Origin: a virus
Length of the DNA: 47,367 nt
Virus record (IMG/VR): IMGVR_UViG_3300010935_000133
Location: 1 to 47,367 of that record
Direction: 5' to 3' (one strand)
Under the pieces are notes generated by a model. That model was not told where the DNA came from. It searched no databases and saw only the letters and a list, made by a program, of their open reading frames with translations. Shown here piece by piece: positions 36,927 to 43,982 of this stretch; positions within the stretch are counted from its first letter, which is position 1; each line of letters begins with the position of its first letter. The position numbers and the translations under genes were made by a program.

Positions 36927-37319
36927 TAGTTGGTCTTTAATTTCCTGTACAGTAAATTCCACAATATCACGGAATCTACCTGTACTTTTTTCTAAGTCTT
37001 CAAGCTTATTCACAATACCAACTTTTTCAAACGACACAAGATGTTTACGTTTCTTGGCTCTACTTGAAGCATCAGCCGTAACCGTACCATCTAATTGAAC
37101 CTGAAAACCAAGATATTCAACCTTATTTTTACCAATAACAACATCAATAAACCTAAATTGTAATTCAGCACCACCAAATACACGTTGATACTTGGCTGTA
37201 TTGGTTTTAAACGACACACCAAGCGATTTTAGCATAGAAGATAGGTTAGTGCTAACTTTATGGACATCAACGGCTTCAAGGGCTACTGATTCATCTAGAT
37301 ATTTGATAAATGGTTTCAT
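36921..37319 (-). CDS. Capsid-targeted internal protein candidate
   Basis: 132 residues. The leader M-K-P-F-I-K-Y-L-D-E followed by Ser matches the T4 capsid-targeting pattern (M-K-T-Y-Q-E-F-I-x-E), with L-D-E as gp21 cut site after residue 10. The mature part is a small basic domain (V-F-G-G-A-E-L-Q-F-R-F-I-D-V-V; R-A-K-K-R-K-H) without a family I can name. Last gene of a run of leader-bearing genes; the upstream gene overlaps it as ATGA. Confidence 0.7.
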   Translation of the reverse strand: MKPFIKYLDESVALEAVDVHKVSTNLSSMLKSLGVSFKTNTAKYQRVFGGAELQFRFIDVVIGKNKVEYLGFQVQLDGTVTADASSRAKKRKHLVSFEKVGIVNKLEDLEKSTGRFRDIVEFTVQEIKDQLS

Positions 37320-38050
37320 GGTAATTTAACCTTTAGTTGTGTTAATTCTGTTCTAATATTTTGGTAAAATTCTGGTGTTATGGAGTACATTGCAACTTTA
37401 GTCAAAGACCGTTTAATAGGAAATCTATGCAAATCTTTATTGGTGCTTAGACCCAAAAAGAATTCTGCACCACTATGACGTTCAGCGAATTTCATTAATG
37501 ACTCATGATTAGTTTTATAAAACTTAGAAGTGAACAAGACCACACCATGTTCAATCTGATTGTGAATTGAAATCCAAACACCAACTTCAGCTTTATCACT
37601 ACCTGCAACAACAAAATTAGCACCATCTTCACTTTTTGTTATCACAAAAGGAACTTTCTTATTGAGTGCATTTAGCTTAGCCATAAACTCTTTACCATGC
37701 ACTTTAACATCATGACCTTCATTATAGCCTTGTTCGCGCATCCACATATGAATCATTTCATGGACGAGAATTGATTTATAATTCTCATCAGAAAATTCAA
37801 AGAATGTAGATAACTTGATAGAAATATGTTCAAACCCAGTGACTACACTTTTACCATTAATCTTCTTAGTATATGTATAAGAATGGTATGAACCTGCACG
37901 CTTCTTTGAATTTTCGGTTTCTAGCTTAATACTAGGCAACTCATTATTAAAAAGTGTGTGATTGAACTCCATAAACCACTTTGACACCTTAGCTAATAGT
38001 TCTGTACTTTTAGCTTCGGTTAGGTAGTCTTGAAAACTTTCCACCCTCAT
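37316..38050 (-). CDS. Capsid-targeted SprT-like zinc metalloprotease
   Basis: 244 residues. Leader M-R-V-E-S-F-Q-D-Y-L-T-E then Ala fits the targeting sequence with L-T-E as cut site. Residues 20-135 form a SprT-like domain: F-N-H-T-L-F-N-N-E-L-P start, H-E-M-I-H (97-101) metal site, and a third ligand at V-H-G-K-E-F (H118). The C-terminal 100 residues are unassigned. SprT/Spartan proteases cut DNA-bound proteins. If packaged and injected it could remove proteins from incoming DNA or attack host DNA-binding factors; this is inference. Coupled to genes on both sides. Confidence 0.82.
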   Translation of the reverse strand: MRVESFQDYLTEAKSTELLAKVSKWFMEFNHTLFNNELPSIKLETENSKKRAGSYHSYTYTKKINGKSVVTGFEHISIKLSTFFEFSDENYKSILVHEMIHMWMREQGYNEGHDVKVHGKEFMAKLNALNKKVPFVITKSEDGANFVVAGSDKAEVGVWISIHNQIEHGVVLFTSKFYKTNHESLMKFAERHSGAEFFLGLSTNKDLHRFPIKRSLTKVAMYSITPEFYQNIRTELTQLKVKLP

Positions 38051-38052
38051 TA

Positions 38053-38289
38053 TTATACACTTGTCAACTTATTCAATTCTTTCATTGTATTTTTCATCTT
38101 AGTAAACGCTATAGAAAAAGACCTCATATCTTCATTATCAGCAGCAACGTTCATAGTGGATGAAAGCTGTACAATCAGTCCAGCAGCAGTTTGAATCTTA
38201 TCGGTATTACGACCATCACCATAATATTCAAACTGCTTATCGGTAGACTTGGTTACTGCTTCAGTTAGGTAGTCTTGGTAAGTTTTCAT
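38053..38289 (-). CDS. Capsid-targeted internal protein candidate
   Basis: 78 residues. Leader M-K-T-Y-Q-D-Y-L-T-E then Ala, nearly identical to the T4 internal protein leader, cut expected after E10. The mature part is about 68 residues, helical and charged (F-T-K-M-K-N-T-M-K-E-L-N-K-L), the size of T4 IPI/IPII. A GATAAATA box lies 6 nt before the ATG, inside the previous gene. Confidence 0.75.
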   Translation of the reverse strand: MKTYQDYLTEAVTKSTDKQFEYYGDGRNTDKIQTAAGLIVQLSSTMNVAADNEDMRSFSIAFTKMKNTMKELNKLTSV

Positions 38290-38474
38290 TAGATGTATTT
38301 ATCTAATTCTTTCTCAAGGTCTTTCTTGCTAACATGAGGGAACTTCTTAAGTGCGGCTTTAAGGTAGTGACCATACATATCTTGACCATCATCTTCAGAA
38401 TCCATACCCTGTAGAACAAATGATGCTGCAGGTGATTTTTTAAATTCTGTTATAAACTGTTTAAATGTTTTCAT
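38289..38474 (-). CDS. Capsid-targeted internal protein candidate
   Basis: 61 residues. Leader M-K-T-F-K-Q-F-I-T-E then Phe, cut expected after E10, leaving a 51-residue basic helical peptide (H-Y-L-K-A-A-L-K-K-F-P; K-K-D-L-E-K-E-L-D-K-Y-I). The G-H-Y-L-K-A-A-L-K motif also appears in other small T4-like head proteins. GAGGAA lies upstream. End touches the next ATG. Confidence 0.72.
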   Translation of the reverse strand: MKTFKQFITEFKKSPAASFVLQGMDSEDDGQDMYGHYLKAALKKFPHVSKKDLEKELDKYI

Positions 38475-38476
38475 AC

Positions 38477-38545
38477 TTAAGATTCCTCGAATATAGTAGT
38501 ATTAAAACCACTATTAAGATTTTGTGCAAAGGATTTGCTATTCAT
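38477..38545 (-). CDS. Possible 22-residue peptide
   Basis: M-N-S-K-S-F-A-Q-N-L-N-S-G-F-N then T-T-I-F-E-E-S. Its ATG overlaps the stop of the 39144-38542 gene as ATGA, and it fills most of the gap to the next gene. Support is only positional. Confidence 0.25.
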   Translation of the reverse strand: MNSKSFAQNLNSGFNTTIFEES

Positions 38546-39144
38546 AGACTCATCCATAATTTTTGCGCATCATCAGAACTTAGATTTTGCTTCATGATAG
38601 CTTTCAGGTTCTGAAGAATTTCATACTTATACTTACCCAAACCTTCAGGCATAGAACGTTCAAGGTCTTGGATTTCAGATATTTTACTAAGAATCTTAAC
38701 ATACTTAGTAGCACCAAGATACTTAGCAAGACGTAATGCAGCTTCAGTATGGTCATTATGATGAGTTAGGTCAGCTAACTCAGCAGCCATACCATCTACA
38801 GACTGTACTTTCTTTTCATTTATGATTTCTTCGGTAACAGCCTTACGAAGGGTAGTAATACCATCAACACCATCAACAGGCATCAATACACTATCAAGTT
38901 CTTTCGATACATCACGTAGTTCACCTTTCGCACCAAATCGAACCTGCATAACTCTTTTACCATCAATCATAGCAGAACCTGTATCTTTCAAGGTGAACTT
39001 AGACTTCTTGATAGCGTTCTCGATGTCCTTAATCATCCGTGTGCCATCTTTCGATGCAGGAACACGTACAAGGAAGGTATTAGCTACAGAACCTGGTGTG
39101 AGCGTTAAGTGTACTTCATTTATGTATGTTGAAAAGCTTTTCAT
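38542..39144 (-). CDS. Capsid-targeted internal protein candidate
   Basis: 200 residues. Leader M-K-S-F-S-T-Y-I-N-E then Val, I-N-E as cut site. The mature part has an N-terminal alpha/beta half (T-F-L-V-R-V-P-A-S-K; M-Q-V-R-F-G-A-K-G-E) and a helical C-terminal half (L-R-L-A-K-Y-L-G-A-T-K-Y-V-K-I-L). It has no catalytic motif I recognise. A GATAAATA late-type box lies 20 nt upstream with a GGAGAA ribosome site between. Confidence 0.7.
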   Translation of the reverse strand: MKSFSTYINEVHLTLTPGSVANTFLVRVPASKDGTRMIKDIENAIKKSKFTLKDTGSAMIDGKRVMQVRFGAKGELRDVSKELDSVLMPVDGVDGITTLRKAVTEEIINEKKVQSVDGMAAELADLTHHNDHTEAALRLAKYLGATKYVKILSKISEIQDLERSMPEGLGKYKYEILQNLKAIMKQNLSSDDAQKLWMSL

Positions 39145-39163
39145 GTGTTATTCTCCATGTTAC

Positions 39164-39171
39164 TATTTATC
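39164..39171 (-). promoter_or_regulatory. Late-type box for the 39144 gene
   Basis: GATAAATA on the minus strand, 19 nt before the ATG, followed by ATGGAGAATAACAC. Confidence 0.5.
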
Positions 39172-39173
39172 AA

Positions 39174-39836
39174 TTATTTTATAGTGCGTAAAAGGCTTCT
39201 AATGTTATGGGTTTTATCATCCAATGACCATAACCTTTTATCAAAATCTTTATCATAATTACCTTGATGCAGCACAACGTTTCTATCTACATATTCGCCT
39301 GTATCTATATCAACAATATCAACAACAATATCATTTGATTTAGACAACCTAGACCATAAGGCTCTTGCTCCAAAATATTGTGTCTTGTCTCCAAGAATAT
39401 TATAACCTTCTACTTGAGCAAGGTAATTGTACAAAACTATAGCTAACGAATTGTTTCTAAAATCCTTATCAACAATAACTAAGTCGATATTGACGACATA
39501 TTTTCTATCAAACTGATACTGAACCTTTTTATCCCTTGATGCATCCAAATACACGATGTTGACAAATTTATGTATTGTTTCAACCCCACCTTTTATGGCT
39601 TTGTCACGGTGTATCCAATAACCCAATCTAAATTTAGGTTCAGTCTTATGTTTATACAAAGAAAGTGTTTTCCCTTGTGTAGTCAAAAACACTTTCTCCA
39701 CCAACTTAAAGGCTTTCAGGAACTCTCGTTTGCTTGATGCATCTGCACGTAGAGTTGGCTTCTTTGGGTCACTACCAACCCAATCACCTTCAACAGCTTG
39801 TGCTTGTTCAGCTATAAATTCCTTAAAAGTTTTCAT
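39174..39836 (-). CDS. Capsid-targeted GNAT-like acetyltransferase
   Basis: 220 residues. Leader M-K-T-F-K-E-F-I-A-E then Gln, almost the same as T4 IPI (M-K-T-Y-Q-E-F-I-A-E). The second half reads as a GNAT fold: V-N-I-D-L-V-I-V-D-K-D-F-R-N-N-S-L-A (acetyl-CoA loop region), V-L-Y-N-Y-L-A-Q-V, then Y-F-G-A-R-A-L-W-S-R-L-S, as in phage GNAT-like proteins where R-G-x-G-L-A..L-Y..G-A..L-W is conserved. The usual R-G-x-G is degraded to R-N-N-S, so activity needs testing. The leader before the ATG ends GAACGGAG as in the promoter cassettes. Confidence 0.72.
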   Translation of the reverse strand: MKTFKEFIAEQAQAVEGDWVGSDPKKPTLRADASSKREFLKAFKLVEKVFLTTQGKTLSLYKHKTEPKFRLGYWIHRDKAIKGGVETIHKFVNIVYLDASRDKKVQYQFDRKYVVNIDLVIVDKDFRNNSLAIVLYNYLAQVEGYNILGDKTQYFGARALWSRLSKSNDIVVDIVDIDTGEYVDRNVVLHQGNYDKDFDKRLWSLDDKTHNIRSLLRTIK

Positions 39837-39893
39837 AATTTTCTCCGTTCATAATTACGCACAATACATGTATATTATGAACAAGCAAGAAAT

Positions 39894-41651
39894 TTATAGA
39901 CCTTTAATAAAATTCTCAAACATATTAGCTTGGTGCTGTACAACTCTAGCAGCAGGCATACGCTTAATCTGTTTCATGATGCGTTCAGCCTTTTCTTCAT
40001 TATGTTCCCATACGAAGCCTTTACATTCCATGATGCCATTAACGAATGCAGAAGGTGCGCTTGGGTCAGCAACCACATCAACACAAACAAGACCGAAATC
40101 TTCATTTACGATATTAGCTTTAGCACCTTCAGTAACAGTACCCATACCACGTGTAGAAACACCCATGGACACGCCATCTTCAACAAGACCACGAACAAGG
40201 TTACCCATAGGTGTGTTCAGAACCTTAGCCTTGCCTATGTAGTCGCTTCCTGACTCTACAAGTGAGGTAATGAGGTGACTAGCGCGTTCAGGATTGACTG
40301 TGGGTGAATTTCCTGTTAAGTAAGCCTTACCATTATCTCTAATATAGAAATTACCTTGTTCAGTGGTAATACAATATGCGCCTTTGGCTGGATGAGGAAC
40401 TTTATCTATAAAAAACTTATGTCTAGTATCCAAGAATATGCCGCTAGTTCTGCTAATATTTAGCACATACAATATAGCCTTTTTATGGGTTTCAATTAAA
40501 TGCCCTGCAAACATGTAGTCTGGAAGACCAACAGGGTCGCTGATTGTGATGTTGCCACTAAGCCCACATTTAATCACACACTCCTGTAAATCGTCCACCA
40601 ATTGTTTAGATGTGCTAAAAATATTTAGTAATTTTCCTACATTAGAATCACTACCATTAATAACTTTTCTACCATCCCCATAACCAAACCATTCAACCAA
40701 TGACATTAGATGGTTACTTGATAGAGATTTAATGTCTGTCGGGATATACTTATTATAACAATTACCTAGTTTACTTAAATACTCATGAATACGTCTATCA
40801 GAAAATGTCCACGATATTAAATTACTTTCCCTAAAGGATGAGTATCTATTTACTTTGATTTCGCTAGGGAATTTGGATAGCATATCATCTACCATATCAG
40901 ATACATCACCTTCATTCTGACAAATGCTTACATCATATTTATCTTTTGAAATATGACCTTCTGCCAAATAAAAACCTAGAAACTTAACAAATGTATCAGT
41001 TGGTATGATTAAGTCTTGAGTGACATCATTCTTATACTTGTATAATTGATTCGCATCAACAACAACACCAGGTATAGTGATAAATTCTCTATCATCACCA
41101 ACAAACGAACACTGTTTTATTATTTTAGAGTGCCTTTGTACTGAGGTGTGTCTATTATCATACAACTCCTGAGCAGTTACCACCTCGATTGAACCATTGC
41201 GCCGCTCAACATAAAACCGATGATTTGGTGTCACTTTACTATCAATCTGACGACCACATATATGGATGCAGTCTCCAGCATAGTCATTATCTTTAGTGAT
41301 GTCAGTAATATCGGAGTTTACTAAATTACCATTCTTATCCATACTCATAACACTTTCGCCTATGGTTAAGTCAGCAAACTTCTTCCATCCGTCGGAGGTC
41401 AATACGTCAAAATCGCTATTAAAATAACACTGTGGGTGGTTTAACTCACCTAGAGCACGTCTAGTCTGTATATGAGACTCATTGTATCGTTTAACTTCTC
41501 GACCCAAAACAGCTTTAGGGTAGATACGACCATTATGGTTCTTTTGGTCAGCCTGTGCAAAAATACCTTCAATAAAGAGATTCTTTTTACCATCTTTACC
41601 TTCTTCAAGATAAGAGCGTGTTTCGAGTACATGTTCTGTAATTAATAGCAT
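39894..41651 (-). CDS. 21: gp21 prohead protease interrupted by an intein
   Basis: 585 residues encoded; extein parts are residues 1-74 and 449-585, together 211, the size of T4 gp21 (212). N-extein: L-F-I-E-G-I-F-A-Q-A-D-Q-K-N-H-N-G-R and A-L-G-E-L-N-H-P with the catalytic His. C-extein: V-N-P-E-R-A-S-H-L-I, G-V-S-M-G-V-S-T-R-G-M-G with the catalytic Ser, and V-V-A-D-P-S-A-P-S-A. gp21 degrades the core and cuts capsid and internal proteins after (L/I)-x-E in the prohead. The intein sits right behind the His motif, so the protease should be inactive until splicing. Flanked by genes for its likely substrates. Confidence 0.95.
   Translation of the reverse strand: MLLITEHVLETRSYLEEGKDGKKNLFIEGIFAQADQKNHNGRIYPKAVLGREVKRYNESHIQTRRALGELNHPQCYFNSDFDVLTSDGWKKFADLTIGESVMSMDKNGNLVNSDITDITKDNDYAGDCIHICGRQIDSKVTPNHRFYVERRNGSIEVVTAQELYDNRHTSVQRHSKIIKQCSFVGDDREFITIPGVVVDANQLYKYKNDVTQDLIIPTDTFVKFLGFYLAEGHISKDKYDVSICQNEGDVSDMVDDMLSKFPSEIKVNRYSSFRESNLISWTFSDRRIHEYLSKLGNCYNKYIPTDIKSLSSNHLMSLVEWFGYGDGRKVINGSDSNVGKLLNIFSTSKQLVDDLQECVIKCGLSGNITISDPVGLPDYMFAGHLIETHKKAILYVLNISRTSGIFLDTRHKFFIDKVPHPAKGAYCITTEQGNFYIRDNGKAYLTGNSPTVNPERASHLITSLVESGSDYIGKAKVLNTPMGNLVRGLVEDGVSMGVSTRGMGTVTEGAKANIVNEDFGLVCVDVVADPSAPSAFVNGIMECKGFVWEHNEEKAERIMKQIKRMPAARVVQHQANMFENFIKGL
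40308..41429 (-). mobile_element. Intein with LAGLIDADG homing endonuclease in gp21
   Basis: 374 residues from C75 to N448 of the precursor. Block A starts C-Y-F-N-S-D-F-D-V-L-T-S-D-G-W; block B has V-T-P-N-H-R-F-Y; the DOD endonuclease motifs are F-L-G-F-Y-L-A-E-G-H-I and L-V-E-W-F-G-Y-G-D-G-R; the end is Y-I-R-D-N-G-K-A-Y-L-T-G-N with Ser as the +1 residue. The penultimate residue is Gly rather than the usual His. The endonuclease motifs look intact, so the element is probably still mobile. Confidence 0.95.
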
Positions 41652-41652
41652 A

Positions 41653-41886
41653 TTAGTTGTTTGCCTCGTTGCTAATCAATATAGAATTATGTGTTACTTT
41701 CTTAATGTCGCCTACACTGAAGGTGAACTCATCGCCATCAGCATCAACAGCAACATAAACATCACCACCAGTATGCTTATCAACTTTCATAGAAACAACT
41801 TTACCTACATCATGACCAAACTCGATAACACGTTTGCCTATGGATGGGTCTTTAGCTTCAACTATAAACTGTTTGAATGTTTTCAT
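41653..41886 (-). CDS. Capsid-targeted internal protein candidate
   Basis: 77 residues. Leader M-K-T-F-K-Q-F-I-V-E then Ala, cut after E10. The mature 67 residues look like a small beta barrel (V-G-K-V-V-S-M-K-V-D; V-Y-V-A-V-D-A-D-G-D-E-F). Own late promoter at 41933-41940. It ends 1 nt before the gp21 start, so it is cotranscribed with its likely protease. Confidence 0.75.
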   Translation of the reverse strand: MKTFKQFIVEAKDPSIGKRVIEFGHDVGKVVSMKVDKHTGGDVYVAVDADGDEFTFSVGDIKKVTHNSILISNEANN

Positions 41887-41932
41887 GTTTCTTAACTCCG
41901 TAAGTTACGTTTTCACATAACCTATTTATATG

Positions 41933-41940
41933 TAGAAGGA
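41933..41940 (-). promoter_or_regulatory. Late promoter box upstream of the 41886 gene and gp21
   Basis: TATAAATA on the minus strand, 46 nt before the 41886 start. Confidence 0.85.
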
Positions 41941-41951
41941 TTTTGGTGCTT

Positions 41952-42839
41952 TTACTTGTAGTCTGTTGCTAAACCAACATCAACATTCTTCTTGCCATCA
42001 ACAGTTGCAGTAACTTTACCTGACTTATTATCAACCTTTACAGCACCTACAGTTTTGGCATTAACCTTCTTCTTAATCTTAGCAACAATATCTTTAGCTT
42101 TTTGACCTGTTAATACAGTAGAATAGTTACCATTCTTGATATCGTTTGAATATGATGCACCTGCAGAGCCAGCCCAATAGTCTTCAAATGCAGCTTCAGT
42201 CATAGACTCAATCAGGAAAGGATTATTCCATTCGCCAACACTCACCTTTACGTAGAAGCCAACATCAAAATAATCAGACTGCACATCAGAATTATCATAG
42301 TTTGTTTTTTGGATTTGCTCAAACAATTCAACCAAAAAATTATGAGTTTTTCCTTTAGCTTTACCGTGTTTATCATACTGATGGATTTGAACATAATCTT
42401 TAGCCACACCATTATTATGAGGTATACCTGCCAAATACTCATTGACAATATCAAAAGGTGCTGACTTGATATTAACAAGGAACTGTGAACCATCACGTAC
42501 ACCAAATGTAGCCTTGACCTTATACTTCTTCATGATAGGTTTCAATCTAGAAACAATCTTTTTCTTTTCATCTTGGGTAATGTATGCTTCATTAACAGCA
42601 CCCTCACCTATTAACTTAGAAAACTTCTTCTTGTCAGCAGCGTTTTCAGCACCAACAATAGCATAGAAAGTATTCATGTCCTTCTTGTCGATAGCAATAA
42701 GAGCAGCATCAATTTCATCACTGTACTCTTTTTCGATTCGGCTAGGGTCATTGAAACCACCAACCACACCAAATACCTTAACGATATCTGCTCTAGTTAC
42801 TTTCTTTGCTTCTTTTAGGTATGTTAGAAATGATTGCAT
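41952..42839 (-). CDS. Capsid-targeted internal protein candidate, large
   Basis: 295 residues. Leader M-Q-S-F-L-T-Y-L-K-E then Ala, a divergent targeting sequence with L-K-E as cut site. A further site-like L-I-G-E occurs near residue 78. The mature part is alpha/beta (K-A-T-F-G-V-R-D-G-S-Q-F-L-V-N-I) with a C-terminal beta-rich Lys/Val/Gly domain (K-V-D-N-K-S-G-K-V-T-A-T-V-D-G). No family recognised. Confidence 0.68.
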   Translation of the reverse strand: MQSFLTYLKEAKKVTRADIVKVFGVVGGFNDPSRIEKEYSDEIDAALIAIDKKDMNTFYAIVGAENAADKKKFSKLIGEGAVNEAYITQDEKKKIVSRLKPIMKKYKVKATFGVRDGSQFLVNIKSAPFDIVNEYLAGIPHNNGVAKDYVQIHQYDKHGKAKGKTHNFLVELFEQIQKTNYDNSDVQSDYFDVGFYVKVSVGEWNNPFLIESMTEAAFEDYWAGSAGASYSNDIKNGNYSTVLTGQKAKDIVAKIKKKVNAKTVGAVKVDNKSGKVTATVDGKKNVDVGLATDYK

Positions 42840-42882
42840 GGTTGTCCCTTATTTTAAGATATGTACATATTTACGCATATGA

Positions 42883-43227
42883 TTATAATTCCTTCAGTAA
42901 AGCACCTAATGTGCCTTTCTGACCAATGAATTTTTTAGCATTTTCTTCTGTAGCAGTCTTGATACCAACAGCGCGGAATAAAGACATCACCTTACGGATA
43001 GCATCAGCGTCAACAGCCTCTTTTAAGGGCTTAAAGGTCTTCACAGCAGCACTAACATCAGATGCCATGTAATAACCTTCTGTGGGCTGTTTAAGAGCAC
43101 TTAGTGACTCATTAGCAGCTATCATGTTGGCTTCGCTATCGAAACCTGCATCATAGAACATACGAAGTGCAGATTTTTTAGAAATTCCAGTCTTAGCTTC
43201 AGTTATAAATTGCTCAAATGTTTTCAA
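42883..43227 (-). CDS. Capsid-targeted internal protein candidate, TTG start
   Basis: 114 residues if started at TTG 43227, which gives M-K-T-F-E-Q-F-I-T-E then Ala, the exact targeting leader, with AGGAG 8 nt upstream. The longer ATG frame from 43257 would bury this leader and is rejected. The mature part has two similar helical domains (S-A-L-R-M-F-Y-D-A-G-F-D; V-M-S-L-F-R-A-V-G-I-K). Function unknown. Confidence 0.75.
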   Translation of the reverse strand: MKTFEQFITEAKTGISKKSALRMFYDAGFDSEANMIAANESLSALKQPTEGYYMASDVSAAVKTFKPLKEAVDADAIRKVMSLFRAVGIKTATEENAKKFIGQKGTLGALLKEL

Positions 43228-43228
43228 C

Positions 43229-43978
43229 TTAGCTTCTCCTAGTCTGACGTTTACCACTTGAAGTCTTACCCAATTTACCTAAACGCTTAGCTTTGGCTTT
43301 ATACTTCTTGAAGCTTGCAGTGCGTCTAAATTTCTTTTGGCTAAGTTTAATCTTAGCTTTATTTTTGCGATACTTATTTTTACGCTTAAGTTTGTCAAGC
43401 GGTTTAGTACGCTTAAGTAATCTAGCTTCTTGTAAGAATAATTCAACAGTTGGCTCTACACGATAATGACCGAGTTTCAAGAACAAATCCCAATCTTTAT
43501 TAGATAATGAATAACCTAATGCAGATTCAGCATCTTTCTTGTTTTTAATTTCAATATTTTCTTTGTTGTTTTTGACAACATACATAGCACCTTTCTTAGC
43601 ACCATCAATGTTAGATGTAGTGGATTCATCGACAGAATCAATCTCATCATATTCATATTCATCATCATCAGAATCGACATCGAAAGGGATATCCTGAGCA
43701 TCAACCAAGTCAAAGAATGCATCAATGACTGATTGCTCATTGGTATCATCAATAACCATAGTGCCTTCACCATCTTCAACTTCAATGGAATATGTAAGCT
43801 TTACAGAATCAGCAAGATTTCTAAGAATAGCTAGGTCATCCTCTTCATCAGGTTCAACCTCAACACCTTCCAAGATATCATCTTTAGCAAGTGCCAATGC
43901 TTCGTGTGCTTTTTCAGTTAGAGCTTTTGATACTGAATCAAAAAATTTACTAGGTGATGTGAAATCAAAATCACTCAT
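43229..43978 (-). CDS. Prohead core protein (gp67/gp68-like)
   Basis: 249 residues with a strongly acidic middle (V-E-P-D-E-E-D-D; D-S-D-D-D-E-Y-E-Y-D-E) and a very basic C-terminus (K-L-K-R-K-N-K-Y-R-K-N-K-A-K; F-K-K-Y-K-A-K-A-K-R). The Y-R-K-N-K-A-K..K-K-F-R-x-T-A-x-F-K-K-Y end is typical of minor core proteins in the gene 68 position of T4-like phages. Likely gp21 sites: L-T-E near residue 22 and I-L-E near 37. It would be shredded in head maturation. Lies between the 45209 gene and the leader-bearing genes. Confidence 0.75.
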   Translation of the reverse strand: MSDFDFTSPSKFFDSVSKALTEKAHEALALAKDDILEGVEVEPDEEDDLAILRNLADSVKLTYSIEVEDGEGTMVIDDTNEQSVIDAFFDLVDAQDIPFDVDSDDDEYEYDEIDSVDESTTSNIDGAKKGAMYVVKNNKENIEIKNKKDAESALGYSLSNKDWDLFLKLGHYRVEPTVELFLQEARLLKRTKPLDKLKRKNKYRKNKAKIKLSQKKFRRTASFKKYKAKAKRLGKLGKTSSGKRQTRRS

Positions 43979-43982
43979 AATT

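Noticed and set aside
39840-39900. Ninth full promoter cassette before the 39836 gene
   Set aside because: The GAACGGAG leader is present and a CATAAT exists, but the -35 and spacing of the cassette are missing, so it is treated as a remnant.
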